Shown piece after piece: positions 1 through 11,698 of a stretch of 64,000 nt of DNA. The stretch is from Dryococelus australis (taxonomy: Eukaryota; Arthropoda; Insecta; Phasmatodea; Phasmatidae), in NCBI GenBank assembly GCA_029891345.1, contig CM057009.1, positions 296,980,466-297,044,465 of the forward strand, written 5' to 3'. A program made the translations under genes and the position numbers. Positions within the stretch are counted from its first letter, which is position 1, and each line of letters starts with the position of its first letter. Below the pieces are notes generated by a model. It ran no database searches. It saw only the letters and a list, made by a program, of their open reading frames with translations, and had not been told where the DNA came from.

Positions 1-321
1 AATACAATACACTCCCAAATGAAAACATTTTAAGAACATCTATTTAAATTTGCGCTTTTGTAAGTTCGCCGACTTGGTACATGTGTGATTCCGCCCTCTG
101 TTTCCATACAGGACCATCTAATCAGCGAACAGTCGTGATGGCTACACTACATTACTGGAGCTGGTGCTGTAAAGCTTGCTAAAGAAACAAACGAACACGC
201 CAAATGGGGAAAAAATAATTGGAGTGAAATATGTGTTTCGTTTTATGAACGGAAATGTGCTTTTGTGATAATGGATTTGACGCCAACTTGCTATGCAGTG
301 GCACGGGTTATAGGCACCTAC
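1..321. other. unassigned AT-rich flank
   Basis: I see no gene or recognisable repeat. The phrase around 28-46 (aacattttaagaacatct) resembles the inside of the terminal repeat of element E near 15,760, so a short E fragment is possible but unproven. Confidence 0.4.
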
Positions 322-327
322 TGTTAT

Positions 328-631
328 ATAGGATGGCGCGGCTAACGTGGACACCCCCAAAATTTCCGGAACGGTTGCAGATAAAGAAATGCGGTTTTCT
401 CTCAATGAAATTATGTATGGGGCGAGAAATTTGCCGTAAGGTAACTATCCGTAACACAGGTATAGACAGAAATTATTAAACCACTTATGATTATTCCCCT
501 GGAAACATACATTTATTTAAATGGCATCTGAAAGTACGTGCAAAGAGGAATTCAGTGATCTAGCATACGCAATATGCGATGGAAAGTAACACAGAAACGC
601 CAAGAAATAATGTGCAAATATGATTAAGTTG
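328..631 (+). repeat. left terminal inverted repeat
   Basis: Pairs with 2345-2592 in reverse complement along most of its length, with small indels. The inner limit is the shared AATAATGTGCAAATATGATT / AATAATGCGCAAATGTGATT block; beyond it similarity stops. Confidence 0.75.
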
Positions 632-771
632 GTGGGCTGGTAGTATGGAGCAGAGGACCAGTTCTCACAGCTGTAAGCAGGCAACACGCGCCTGACACAT
701 CCTGGCGGGACCGCTTCCTAATAGCAGTTCAGCACCAGACCCCGTAATCTGTCATTGTAAGTGGTATTGCA

Positions 772-1260
772 GTGTGTGGCTTTACGCATGCAATGAAGTC
801 CACGAATGAGGAAAAACTGGACGCTCTATTTATTTACGGTGAGTGTGACAGAAATGCCAAGCAAGCCATCAAAAGTTTGGTGAAAGGTATTCTAATCAGA
901 CGCCCATCTCACAGCAAACCATACGAAGAATTTGCACACGTCTCTTGTCAAAAGGTGATTGGAATTCCACAACACGAGTGCGACGAAAGACTGCCATAGG
1001 CGAGACGCATCAACACGATGTGTTAGCCCGTGTCTATGCGAACCCCTACATGGGTACGTAAGAACTTTACAGGTTCGTAGAAATAATTAAAATAAGTGTT
1101 TTACGGGTACTGCGCCGAAAGATGGTGATTTCCAGCAGCGTGTTGGGTCCGGCACGTGGAGCAACAGCGAAAGTGGAAAGTGAATGTGTGGTGTGGAATC
1201 GTTGGAGACTACGTCATAGGGCCATACTTCATTCAAGGGACAATGATCAGCTGTACATAA
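772..1260 (+). pseudogene. transposase relic, DUF4817-like N-terminus plus Tc1-like core fragment
   Basis: Seen: frame 772-999 gives NEEKLDALFIYGECDRNAKQ followed by RRPSHSKPYEEF. This pattern matches the DUF4817 helix-turn-helix domain common at the N-terminus of insect transposases. It is followed, in other frames, by VLARVYANPYMGT just before a stop (about 1019-1060), like the second helix-turn-helix segment of such proteins. At 1180-1260 comes VNVWCGIVGDYVIGPYFIQG and then a stop. In related insect transposases this stretch lies within the DDE catalytic core. The rest of the catalytic domain, including the last acidic residue, is not recognisable. Several frameshifts and stops separate the parts, so no functional protein can be made. 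The family assignment is from memory of the motif pattern, not a search. Confidence 0.65.
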
Positions 1261-1546
1261 CAATTCAGAATTCTGTGAAAACATGAGGAAGTCTAAACTT
1301 TTCGGCCAAAATCAAATTCATAAAGGCAATTAAAAAACTTACCAAGTAGATGAGATTCTAAAACCGCATGAACATGACGTAATTAGGCAACCTCCTTATA
1401 TGTGCGAACTGAACGGCATCGAACTCGCGTGAGCAAAGGCCAAGAGACTTGTATGCGTATGCGAAAGCAACGTCACAGGACACTTCAGTATAGCAAAGCT
1501 CTAAGATGTAACAAGACGAGCGATTACCTTTGTCACCAAGCAAGAC

Positions 1547-1750
1547 TTGGAAGGTAATTCTTTACATGTTCCAAAAATAGAGGAAAGCTACTGGGAGATG
1601 GATGGGCCGATGGAAGATACTATCGACAACTTTATTATATGTGTGGACAGTGACAGCGACTCCAGTGATTCAACTGATGAGGATATTTCCTCATCTGAAT
1701 CAGAGCTTGTCAATCCCTTGTCAGAAACGGACTGTCCGATGCAGAGTTGA
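1547..1750 (+). CDS. acidic Ser/Asp-rich reading frame inside the transposon, unrecognised
   Basis: A 67-residue frame whose middle is rich in Asp and Ser (DSDSDSSDSTDEDISSSESE), with a tryptophan and several acidic residues upstream. I do not recognise a family. Such acidic tails occur in transposon proteins as activation-like or nuclear regions, but that is inference. It lies within the transposon, about 290 bp after the last recognisable transposase piece, and has no obvious Kozak-like start. The frame stays open for a few codons upstream of the ATG, so it could be a broken C-terminal exon rather than an independent gene. It may also be non-coding. Confidence 0.3.
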   Translation: MEGNSLHVPKIEESYWEMDGPMEDTIDNFIICVDSDSDSSDSTDEDISSSESELVNPLSETDCPMQS

Positions 1751-2344
1751 AGAGATTTCCGTGTGTGTTATTTTAATTTTAATTATTTGCTAACAAGTTG
1801 ACAGTACATATATGTTAGGATTGGATCAAATCACAAAGGTATGAAAATATATACATTCCTTCTTTCTGTGTTTCCTTTGTAACAGTGAAACTCGTGTCTC
1901 AGAATGCCTTTTGTATTTGCATATACGCATATTTGCGTGTTTTTGTTTTACAGGTGTTTGCAGAGATAACTTATTTACATGATTTTATTGCGTTTAGGTT
2001 TTATATACTAGTAATTTGTTTATTTAGATACGTTTTGCACAACCATCGCAATAAAGTGTGTGCGAATGAGGCTTTGCAATTTAGACGACATTTACTCCTA
2101 ATGCGATGTTTTCAATGCGACAGCATGTAGCCACCTTCCTGGGTTTAACAATAGTTAGTTATAAGCCCTTAATAACAAATGTCTTGGATGTGCTACTAGT
2201 CAAGTGTTGCTGTGATAAAGCGAATGTTTCCAGAACCGCAGGTGCATACACGCAGGCTGTGAAAGTCGTGGGAAGGGGGGCTGCACTCGGTGACAAACAC
2301 CCACATTCCTTTGCTTTGCCTTCTCGTCGACTCCGTACTATAAC

Positions 2345-2592
2345 TTAATCACATTTGCGCATTATTTCTTGGCGTTTCAGTGTTCCTTTATATTGTATAT
2401 GCTATATCACTGCATTCGTCTTTGCACGTACTTTCAGATGCCTTTGAAATAAATGTATGTTTCCAGGTGAAAAACCATAGGTGGTTTATATATTTCTGTA
2501 CGTAATTTCATTTTGCGAAAACCGCATTTCGTGACCTGCCGCCATTCCGGAAATTTTAGGGGTGCCCATGTTAGGCAGGCCCTACTGTATAT
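2345..2592 (-). repeat. right terminal inverted repeat
   Basis: Reverse complement of 328-631. It includes the same AAATTTCCGGAA and GAAATGCGGTTTTC-type blocks, with the outer end near ATACAGTAGGGCCTGCC on the minus strand. Confidence 0.72.
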
Positions 2593-3197
2593 TCTTACTG
2601 TTACTGGTGTGGTGGTGGTTATTTTGATTGTAGCACAGCCTTAAAACATGCGCCATGAGCAATCACCTCTCGTAGTCATGTCCCATTCGTTTACCCACTG
2701 CAAAATATATATTTTTGAGGTAGAGATTTATTTACACTTGGCATTAAACGTTTTAAGGTAGCCGCCTGGGTAGGCCGCCAAACGGGTGCAGATCTCGAGG
2801 AGAAAACCTTTTACTAAAAAACCGTTCAACGTCTCTGAGTGAGGTCTGCATGCGAATAGTATTTAAGAAACGTTAAGCGTCTGTATACGTTTTTCAGTTC
2901 CTCCATTTCTATCTAAAGCGTGTATTCGTGACAGCGAAAATGGCTCAATAGGTTTTTTTTTCGCGGTTATTTGTTTTTTTGACATCCCGTTTCAAAACAT
3001 TTCAAAATGAGTAGAGACGCTCATCAAACTTTTATTTTAATTATTACGTCTCCAAATGGTAGGGTCTCCGCTGAAAGTCTCATAGAGGCGCGTTATCGAC
3101 TGCGAGACTGCGCGCTAGTTCAGTGCTTTGCGCGTAGAGGCGATGGGAGAGTTGATGCGCATGTCTCGGTCGTCCCTAGCGCCCCTCCAAATTAGAG
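2593..3197. other. unassigned
   Basis: AT-rich sequence with no recognisable gene. The 2840-2950 part weakly resembles the interior of element A, which would fit the A-type end just after it, but the matching left end was not found. Confidence 0.3.
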
Positions 3198-3236
3198 GGC
3201 TTGAAAAAGTGCTCACTTTATCGAGAATAGCCTATA
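3198..3236 (-). repeat. right end of an element A copy
   Basis: GGGCTTGAAAAAGTGCTCAC followed by TTTATCGAGAATAGCCTA matches the right terminal repeat of element A copies at 13,730-13,770 and 16,420-16,460. No complete left end is visible upstream. Confidence 0.5.
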
Positions 3237-6200
3237 AAAAGCACTCTGTAACCGAGCTCGCGCGCCATGCTTCGTACAGTACCTACCCACCCATGCAATA
3301 CGCACAACTCATTAAGTAGTAAGTACATGCACTACCAACATTGTCGGAAATGTACGATTTTTTGTACAAAAGTGCATATGCGAGGATTGTAAAATGTTTT
3401 ACTGGAATTTACACATTTCAACTTTTAAACAATTAATTAACTAATCCTATTTTTATCAATTTTAGCGTATTTCAATTATGGATGCTTCAAAAACCACATT
3501 TTGCAAAAAAAATCGATCAGGACCATTATAATAATGTTTCTGGTTCGCGAAATTTTCCATATTTGTAACTAAAGTAAATACAATAAAATAAATTATTAAA
3601 AATATTTGTAAAAATTATTACGTAATGTTTTTACATGCAACGAGCGAAATTAGTACGAGTGTCTTAACTAATGAAGATTTGTAAAATGTGCTTCATAAAA
3701 TATCCCGAATGGAAATTTGCTTACATTTTAATTAACAATAGGCTCTTATTAATTTATTTTATTAACATTTAAATAAGTAAATACTAGCAAAATATTTTAT
3801 TGTTTTTTTTTAAATAGATATCATTCTTGCTTGTTCAACATAAATCGTACTTTTCGGACAATTTTTGTAGTGTGTGTACTGCTTTATAATGAGTTGCGTA
3901 AGCCGCATGGTCACGTGCATAGTGCTCCACTGAGGACACTACTACTACTTTAAAGCCCCCGTCACACTGTCGAATTTTCGCCTTCAAATATATTTGACAA
4001 TAAAATTTGAAGACGAAAAAATACCATTATCAGATTTTTCCGTTCAATTAATTGTGTCAGATAATCTTAAATGTATTTGTAAATGTGTCACAATAATAAC
4101 ATTTTTTTTTCTGGAAGTATTAAGCTTGTATTTTCAATTAAAAATCATTTCCAAAGTGAGATACTGCAGGTTTATTTCCGTGCAGTCCACTACGGGAAGA
4201 AATGTGACAAATATGATATTTTTTCACTTCTTTATTAAATTTTAATTTTAATTTTTTTAGAGTTATTTCCTTTATAATGCAATTTAATGCCTCTGAGTTC
4301 TCAATATTACTGTCAGTTAATCTTGTTAAATAGCATCCATGATCAAAGAAATTCTATATAAGTAATCACCATAACCTTACTTCGTTCCCAGCAATTGTTT
4401 GCCATTTTTAAGTTTTAGCGAACGTCGTGTTTGTCATGCACGGTTCTGATTGGCTGAGCCCGTCAAGCCTCGAGTAATTTTATAACCCGTCGAATTTCCA
4501 AAATGTTAGATGGGAACTATAGCCATCCAAAATTTTCAGACAAACACGGCAGCGATAATGACGTTTCGGTGACACCCATACAATATTATTTGACCATTTT
4601 TATTTGAAGCAGTTCGACGAATAAATTAGACACGACATTAAGAACTATTTTAACTGGCTGACAGCTAAACTCTTTTAAACTAACCTTTTAAAAAGAAAGC
4701 CTCTTACCTGTACGTGGTACGAACTAATAGAAGTGAGAGAGACATACTACTACCGGCAGACGTCTGGGCATGTCTGAGAGCGGTAACGGGGAAAGCGTAG
4801 CAAGGGGGAAGATATGCGTGCGTAGGTCTGGCCGTGCTATCGGCCATTCCACAAACATCAGTTACGGCGGGCTCAGTTATATATAAGGCAATAGAGGACG
4901 AAAGGCGTTTGCAGAGGTACGGAAAAGGTATCCTCCGTGTTACAAAATTGCACTTGCCTACGATATTCATATACGACCACATATCATAAAAATTATACAG
5001 CTGAAATGCTACTTAGTCTGTAACACTTGGTGCAATTTCGCATAGATACATTTATGCGTAGATTTTAACAAATATATATTGAACAGTAGTTTTTAGGCCA
5101 ATGCATTTCTTTTGAAACTATTAATAAACGGTTTTTATTTGCTTAATTTTTCATAATCGCGAAAATAAGTATTTTAACTCATAGTGGACTGTACCGCGGT
5201 ATAAAGAAAGCCTACACAGAGTTTTTATAAAAAAAAAAAAAATTAAACAAAGCCGCCACTATGACATATTACACTATACCGCATAATGTCCATCTACTTC
5301 ACAAATTCCACCCAATTAATCTGCTTGTAAGCATTCTTGTCGTGTTTAACGGTAGTTCATGTGAAATTGTGGTCTGCATACGCCTAGATGTTCAAATTAT
5401 AAAGCGCACGCACATCTTAGTAAATCATTGAGAGTTTATATAGAAACCTTTTAATTATCATACCAGTTTATGTATTATTTTCAGAATTCCAAATCACGTG
5501 CAAAATAAATGTCAACTGTAAATATGTTTTTCCAAATTATGCTGGCTTCGGCAGAACGGTGTCATCATTGCAGAAATATTTCTGTAGCCTTTCTGATAAA
5601 ATAAGTGTCTGTACTAACTTAACAGTCCGTAATAAACTTTTGTACATGATTTAAACCAGTAAATGTTATTCCAAATGCAACGTTAATGAAGAGAAAATAA
5701 TTTCTCGATTGAGAAACAAAGAATGAACAAATATGTAATCCTATTAGAAAAACATTAAAAACCAAAACATTAACAATTTAAAATTATATGCCTGCCAAAT
5801 TACTAGACAAATATATTCGATACTAACGATATCGTTAAGTATATTTTTTGTTGGTTCACATGTATATATTATAAATCTATATACTTTTACGTTGGCTATT
5901 TACCAATGTGATTGAAGTACAAGCATTACTGTAATATTAAAAACCTATATCTTGCAAGTTCACTTAGTAGGTTAATGTACTATTACAACAAAAAGCAATT
6001 ATTCATTTGGTTACTAGTACCCAGACTTTTACTTGTAAAATCACAGAAAAAAATGCAAATATATTTCCAGATTTGCAGTACACATTTTTGTTTTAAATTC
6101 CGTGACAACTTTGTTGCCGCAGTTTTCCTCTTGGAAGTGACTTTTCCTATAAAAGGGTGACCCATACGGACGAGCATAAACCACACACTTGCCCTGTCCA

Positions 6201-6265
6201 CGTTTAAAAACTGGAACCACTCACGCTCAACACTCCCCTGCGAATTATATTGCATACACCTGCCC
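3237..6265. other. unassigned AT-rich region
   Basis: About 3 kb with no supported gene. The short reading frames inside have no recognisable domains and lie in low-complexity AT-rich sequence. The only structure I see is the small inverted repeat at 5183-5300. Confidence 0.5.
5183..5300. repeat. short inverted repeat (hairpin-like)
   Basis: TAGTGGACTGTACCGCGGTA on the left pairs, with mismatches, with the minus-strand reading GATGGACATTATGCGGTATA on the right. An A-rich stretch lies between. It may be a very small terminal-inverted-repeat element. Confidence 0.35.
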
Positions 6266-6266
6266 C

Positions 6267-6267
6267 A

Positions 6268-6300
<33 letters not shown>
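6267..6300. repeat. (CA)n microsatellite
   Basis: Uninterrupted CA dinucleotides, about 16 units. Confidence 0.95.
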
Positions 6301-6302
<2 letters not shown>

Positions 6303-6303
<1 letters not shown>

Positions 6304-7143
6304 GCTGCAACACCTCACTTATCCGATAGCTGTTTGTATGCATGGTCCGTCGCCACTGCCGATTCCAAGGCGGTCTCTGGTCAGTTTACCACAAACAACT
6401 GAGGAGGCTGTGGCGTAGTATGCTCTCTGCAGCAGCTTGTAAGGGTTGTGAAGTGGCACACTTACTCTAACCCACACAACACTTACAACACATAAAATAC
6501 ATTTCTACATAAATTGCTGCAAGCGAAATAACGCCGTAGGTAGTGCCATTTCATTGCACTGCCCCACCACCCCCTTTCCCCTTCCTAATTACTCCTATTT
6601 TTATGCCTGGAAACTAACATTTTATTCTGCTTCCAGAGAGATGACTGGCATCTGCGGGCGGGTGGCGCAGTTCTGTCCCCTACCTCCAGGGCCGTGCTAC
6701 TGCAGTACGACCCTGGATACATTCCAGCAGCAGATCGACACATTTCATATCACCCTTATTAACCTCGCAAAGTCTATCTTAGCGAACTAACAATAACTCT
6801 ACTTTCTCCAGCCCTAATCCAATAAAAGGAATTATTTTTATCCTCCGCGACTGTCGCATAGTTTTTCCCAGGCCCTCTCCGCATTGCCTGGTTTACGACG
6901 CCCCTTACTAGACCCTTCTTCTTTCGGGGTGTGTCCATGGCTACAATTGCAGCCATGGCACTAGACAACCCTGCTGTAGCCACGATGCATGCGACCATTT
7001 TGTTAATTAAACCCGACGTAAGGCGCAAAGGGCTTGCCCTGAGACGCATCCCATTCTCCAACCGTTTTAGCTACTTACAAGCATGCCGGAGGGCGCACAG
7101 AACTGCGAAGGTGCTCACGATGGCGTAGCGGGATTTGGGGGCT
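6303..7143. other. GC-richer unassigned block ending at a poly-A run
   Basis: This stretch is less AT-rich than its surroundings and ends directly at the A run beginning at 7147. That layout would fit a retroposed sequence with a poly-A tail, but I recognise no protein, tRNA head or target duplication. The short frames inside it on both strands overlap each other and look like by-products of base composition. Confidence 0.3.
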
Positions 7144-7146
7144 CAC

Positions 7147-7171
7147 AAAAAAAAAAAAAAAAAAAAAAAAA
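7147..7171. repeat. poly-A run
   Basis: Twenty-five A residues after GGGGGCTCAC. Possible retroposon tail; see the block just upstream. Confidence 0.9.
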
Positions 7172-8753
7172 GTTGCTCAACACTCAACCAATTGCGCCAC
7201 ATAGGGCAGTTAATAGTTCACCAGAACACTGTCAGTTGTAATAAGAACTCATTTAAAGTGAACAGAAAGCAGCTTACTTCAATGAAAATACTTTCAAGTT
7301 ACAATTTTATTAATATATTGATTGATTGTACCACAGTGTATGATTCGCTGCCATATTGGTTGGGATTCGCTTGCCTGTATTTGCGCTAAATTAAATGCAG
7401 TTATCGTGGGAAAAGTTTTGAATGTTGATTTAAAACATTCAATAGTTTATCTTGAACTTCATACATCACTCTTTTCTTTGGAAGAAATAAATATATAAAA
7501 TAAACAAACTTTTTAAATCCTTTATTCAGTTCTATTTTGTGTTATTGTATAACATTGATTATTCTAAATATTCTTATGTCATTTAATGTAACATTATTAT
7601 AATTAAATATATATTTTTTAAATTTATTAATCTTTATTATAATTTTATTCGCAGCCTCAGAACTAAAGGTTGTATTGTGATTGATTTCAACCAGCGTGTA
7701 ATACGAGACACAATTCAAGAATTCTATGCCATCACAAAGTTCGTGCCAACATCTATGAATATGTTACGAAATTAAATTCGGCATTGGCTAGATAAATGTC
7801 ACCTCTGTACGACTTTGTGTGTTATTATTTGCATGGTTTTTTGAATTTTTTTTTAGAAGTACAACTGCTGTGCTGTAAAACTTTTTCAAGTTAACTTAAC
7901 ACTATGCTGTCTCAAGCCCCTCAATGTTTACAAACGTTGTGAACAAATATTGTCTGAGTAATGCATTCCCGTCGAGATAATTTTTTACGCCGCGCCGTAA
8001 ATCTTCACATCAAATATTTTATTCCACCTCCATTCCCCAATTTAATAGGGCAACCACACGTGATTTCCACCTCCATCGTTGTTGCTTTTATCTAACGTGA
8101 TTTTAATTCGATACCGTTGAATATTTTAACAGAAAATTTGCACTAAATAACAGAAAAGCAATTGACGTCTGTCGAACAGCACATGCAGAAGGTAAAGAAA
8201 TCAATCCTCCAGCACACACTGTCACAAGAGCACTGCTATCTGTTGTCGCCAGTAAAAATTATCCGTATCCGGTTTTGCCGAATGTTTTTAAGTCTGCGCG
8301 TATACTGCCAGGCCGCTGTCTTGCCTCTCAGCTACAGACCGGTCCGTGCCGAGCCGAAGTCTAGGAAATAGGAGGGGGGGGGGGAACTCGCGTGCACAGA
8401 CGTCTGCCGGTAGCAGTAGACGAAGTGTAACAAAGCACGTGTTTCTGCAATATCTAAATAAACAAATCCATGCTAGTTTATCGTATATTTACGCCATGCG
8501 CAGCTAGTAAATATAATGTTTAAATACGAAACATTTTTTTTTTATTTCGGAAGTTGTAAGCTAGTTGAATCTCGAATTCGGGCAGCCCCCAGCAACTCGA
8601 ATAGTGAAAACGAATCGTTACCCAAAAAAAAACCCCGAAGCTGAAGTCTTACAGTCTTAAAACTTCAGCATTTCTCTTTACATATTGTAGAAACATGTAC
8701 TTGGTTGCATATGTTTTCAGTTGGATTGTGGTAGCACAGTCTTCTTTGTCTAT
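7172..8753. other. unassigned AT-rich region
   Basis: No supported gene or complete repeat. The phrase CAGACGTCTGCCGGTAGCAG near 8397 has a similar reversed counterpart near 4750 (ACTACCGGCAGACGTCTG), so a dispersed repeat may be shared, but its limits could not be drawn. Confidence 0.4.
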
Positions 8754-9368
8754 TAGTGCTTTTAGAGTAAAATTTTGGACTGGACCGAACTCGGATTGGA
8801 AACAACTCGTAGCGAACTCGGAGTGAACTCGTATCGAAAATAAGCGTTTAAGGTAAAGTTTCGAACGTGGACTAAAGTGTAAACAAGACTGAATGCGGAT
8901 TGAAACGATTGAAGCACTCTATTGGCGACTGGCAGAACTATAAAACAAACGAATTACGAAAGTCCAGTAAACGTAAAATAGGTTTTTCCAACATAATATA
9001 AAATAAGAATCCCACATATTTCTCCTACCAAATATTTCTCATTTCCTTCATAGCCATTTATTTTGCACTTCACTTCCAAAAACACATATTTTGCTAGTCT
9101 CAGAATGATTCTAATCTCTTACATAACCAAACTAACTAGTCAATATGGCGGCCACTCTTTCTTTGTTCTAATTTCAGTCCGATGAGTGTTTAAAGTAAAC
9201 TTTTCAATCCGGATTCTACAGTCCAGTCCACCTCGACAACTGGACTATATTATCTCACTCCACTCCTACTTCAGTCCAGTACGGATGTGTTTATACTAAC
9301 ATTTCAATCTGGATTCCTCAGTCCACCACAGGTTCAATCCGGATTGAAATATTACTGAAAACGCACTA
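8754..9368. mobile_element. non-autonomous inverted-repeat element G
   Basis: Left end TAGTGCTTTTAGAGTAAAA; right end read in reverse is TAGTGCGTTTTCAGTAATA. Just inside both ends are repeated CGGATTG/CAATCCG words, including TTCAATCCGGATTGAAAT near the right end, and GGACTGGA/GTCCAGTC words. Subterminal repeats of this kind are typical transposase-binding arrays in non-autonomous DNA elements. The bases flanking both ends read TAT, a possible 3-bp target duplication. There is no coding potential. The superfamily is not assigned. Confidence 0.65.
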
Positions 9369-9682
9369 TATGTGGTCTTTATAAGTATTATTTTTATTAG
9401 GTTTATTTTCGTGAATATTTGCAGCAGTATGTTTATAAGGTAGCGTTTCGGCTACATGATTATAGTTCATGTTCTCTCAAATGCATTTATTGTATGAAAT
9501 AACTGCGAATAAATAAAATGCGCAACCAATTTTGACTAGAAAACGTAGGCCAGTACTTAAACAAGATGTTACTGGAATAGATAATGAGACTACTTCCCTT
9601 TACATGGGTTCAAATAAATTTTAATGAAGTTCTTAAAAGTTAAGATGGTACGCAGCAGTTGCGGGATAACTAAAAATACACA

Positions 9683-9745
9683 CGTGCCTTACCCGGCACT
9701 CGAACCCAGAAAACCCTGTACCTGATCAGCTAGCATGCAAGCAAC
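9683..9745 (-). repeat. tRNA-like SINE head fragment
   Basis: On the minus strand the order is a degenerate box-A-like stretch, then CTGGGTTCGAGTGCCGGG, a good match to a pol III box B (GGTTCGANNCC). The rest does not fold as a complete tRNA, so this is more likely an old tRNA-derived SINE fragment than a tRNA gene. Confidence 0.4.
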
Positions 9746-9879
9746 TGCATTACGGAGGGAATATTCGGAACATCAGCTTTGGAAGTAATCAGACTAATGT
9801 TTTGAATGATGGCGTTGGCTAAACTGAAATATTTACAAAACCATGATTTTGAAAATAAGTGTTTCAACTACTTAAAACA

Positions 9880-11560
9880 CGCGCGTTTACATGGCCTGCC
9901 GTATCGCTACTTGTGTGAAATATTAGATGGAAATCGGTGGATTAATCCCGAGATATGGCAAAAAAAAAATATTTTCTTATTTGGTGATATTTTATCAAAT
10001 TGCCTAAAAAGAAGTTCTGTAAACGATGCTTCTAATAGTTACTGCCAGCATAAAAAGTTTGTTTGAATGTTTATAACATTGTTTAATATATATGACAAAA
10101 TTATACAAATTATTTATATGGCCGCTATTTTGAAAATCAGTCGCTAACCCCACTTAAATCATCTACGTTTACATGGCCTCCTGTAGCATATCCGACGTGC
10201 GAAATTTCGTGGAAATTGGTTGAATGTTCCAGAAAATATTACAAAATGTTAAATTTTCTCAGTTGGCACTCTTACAAAAAGGCCGGCAAAAGAGGATCTC
10301 TGTACGAAATATTAACGTTTTTAATGAATGTTGTTAGTAAACAAAATCTGGTTTAATTTTGTTTAACTGTTAATAAATATAACATACATATCTGAATTAT
10401 TTATTTAGACGCCATTTGTAAAAAAAAAAAAAAAGGGCCTGCCGCTCCTATAACATGTGAGTTTACACGCCCTTCTGTAGCACTGCGTGTAAAATTTGGC
10501 GAGAGTCGGTTGATTGTTCTTCCAGGAATGGCGTAAAACCTTCAATTATTTTTCACGTGACGATCTACATAAATGGAGGACGAAAAGGTTATGTATTAGC
10601 ATGCTTGACGATTGTCATAGACACTGCCAGTATACAAAGTTAAGTTATTATCGTTTACATGGTTTTGTAGATATATAATACCAAGATAAAAATTAAAACA
10701 AGTGCCTGGAACAATTCAAACATATAAATAACAAAATATATTAAATGTTTGTATTCCCAGCTCGAAAAATTATTTCTTACCGCTCGTTAAAATTGCTCAC
10801 GGCAATGTATATTTCTTCAAAATATTTTGCATTGTTCTGTCGAAAATTGAAATATTGAAAACTTACAGAAAATCAAAAATCTCTCCGAAATATTGTAATA
10901 ATATATTCGCTAGAAATACGTACCAACGCACAGTACTCTCGAACTGTGTAAATGGATACTTCCAAGTATTTTTCCACTGTAAAGATTCCAAAAATTTTGC
11001 TTACGACGAGGACAAACCACATTATTAGCGCAAGGCAGCCCACACGATTACAAATATGCAGTAGAACATGAAATATGCATCTCAAGACATTCCTTCCACA
11101 GTACAAATTATTTGCCAAAATTGGTAGGAATCTGTTAATTGTTTCCCGAGATAGACAAATTTTTGCGAGAATCAGTTCGGTAGTTTTCGAGATATCACGT
11201 TAAAGGTATTAATTTTTTTTTCATTTATTGCTATCTTCGAAAATTGCGGACCAAAAATTTAAATTTACAAATTAAATTTTCGCATGACCCACAGTCAGTA
11301 TACATTTGGTTTTAATCGGTTGAATGGTTCCCGAAATATGACATCAGATTAAATTTTAAAATGGCTGGCATTTCGAAAGTTAGAGGCCGGGTTGGTTGAA
11401 AATTATAAAAGTGAGATATCTTTAATAAGTAAGTACTATGAGCGTACCGAGTTAGGTGAAATTCGTTTCACACGTTCTAATTTTTTTTTTTTTGGGTTAG
11501 CAATACATACAGACACACAGACAGGAAAGTAATCTCCTAAACCTTTCTTTCATTCGGAAA
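9880..11560 (+). repeat. diverged direct repeats, ~290-bp spacing
   Basis: A block reading approximately GTTTACATGGCC, then GTAGC, then GTGNGAAAT, then GGAAATCGGTTGATTG, then CCAGAAATAT recurs near 9888, 10168 and 10458. Weaker forms occur near 10656, 11115 and 11300. The last block runs into a T-rich stretch and an ACAGACACACAGACAGGAAA tail at 11505-11530. The tail resembles 3' regions of insect non-LTR elements, but no reverse transcriptase is visible. The 86-residue frame at 9806-10066 is a by-product of the first unit. Confidence 0.55.
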
Positions 11561-11698
11561 GTAGGCTAAAAAAAAATAACGGGCTTGTGATGTGTCCTGT
11601 CTGCCGACATAAAGTGAATAGTAGTCGACTGTTTTCTACTTTGGCAGTCGCGTAGAACTTACTCGAGCAAACGAATAAATACGATAAGGTTCTGTTTT

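Larger units (their letters stand above)
325..2592 (+). mobile_element. DNA transposon with ~300-bp inverted ends (transposase relic inside)
   Basis: The first ~300 bp reappear reversed and complemented at the other end. Left has GGCTAACGTGGACACCCCCA; right, read in reverse, has GCCTAACATGGGCACCCCTA. Both continue through the AAATTTCCGGAA block, the GAAATGCGGTTTTC block and finally CGCCAAGAAATAATG. Between the arms lie the decayed transposase (772-1260) and a separate acidic reading frame (1547-1750). The arms are long for an element with a Tc1-like transposase. They differ from each other at many sites, so the copy is old. A related end-like fragment occurs at 27851-27890. Exact outer ends and target duplication are not clear. 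Confidence 0.75.
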
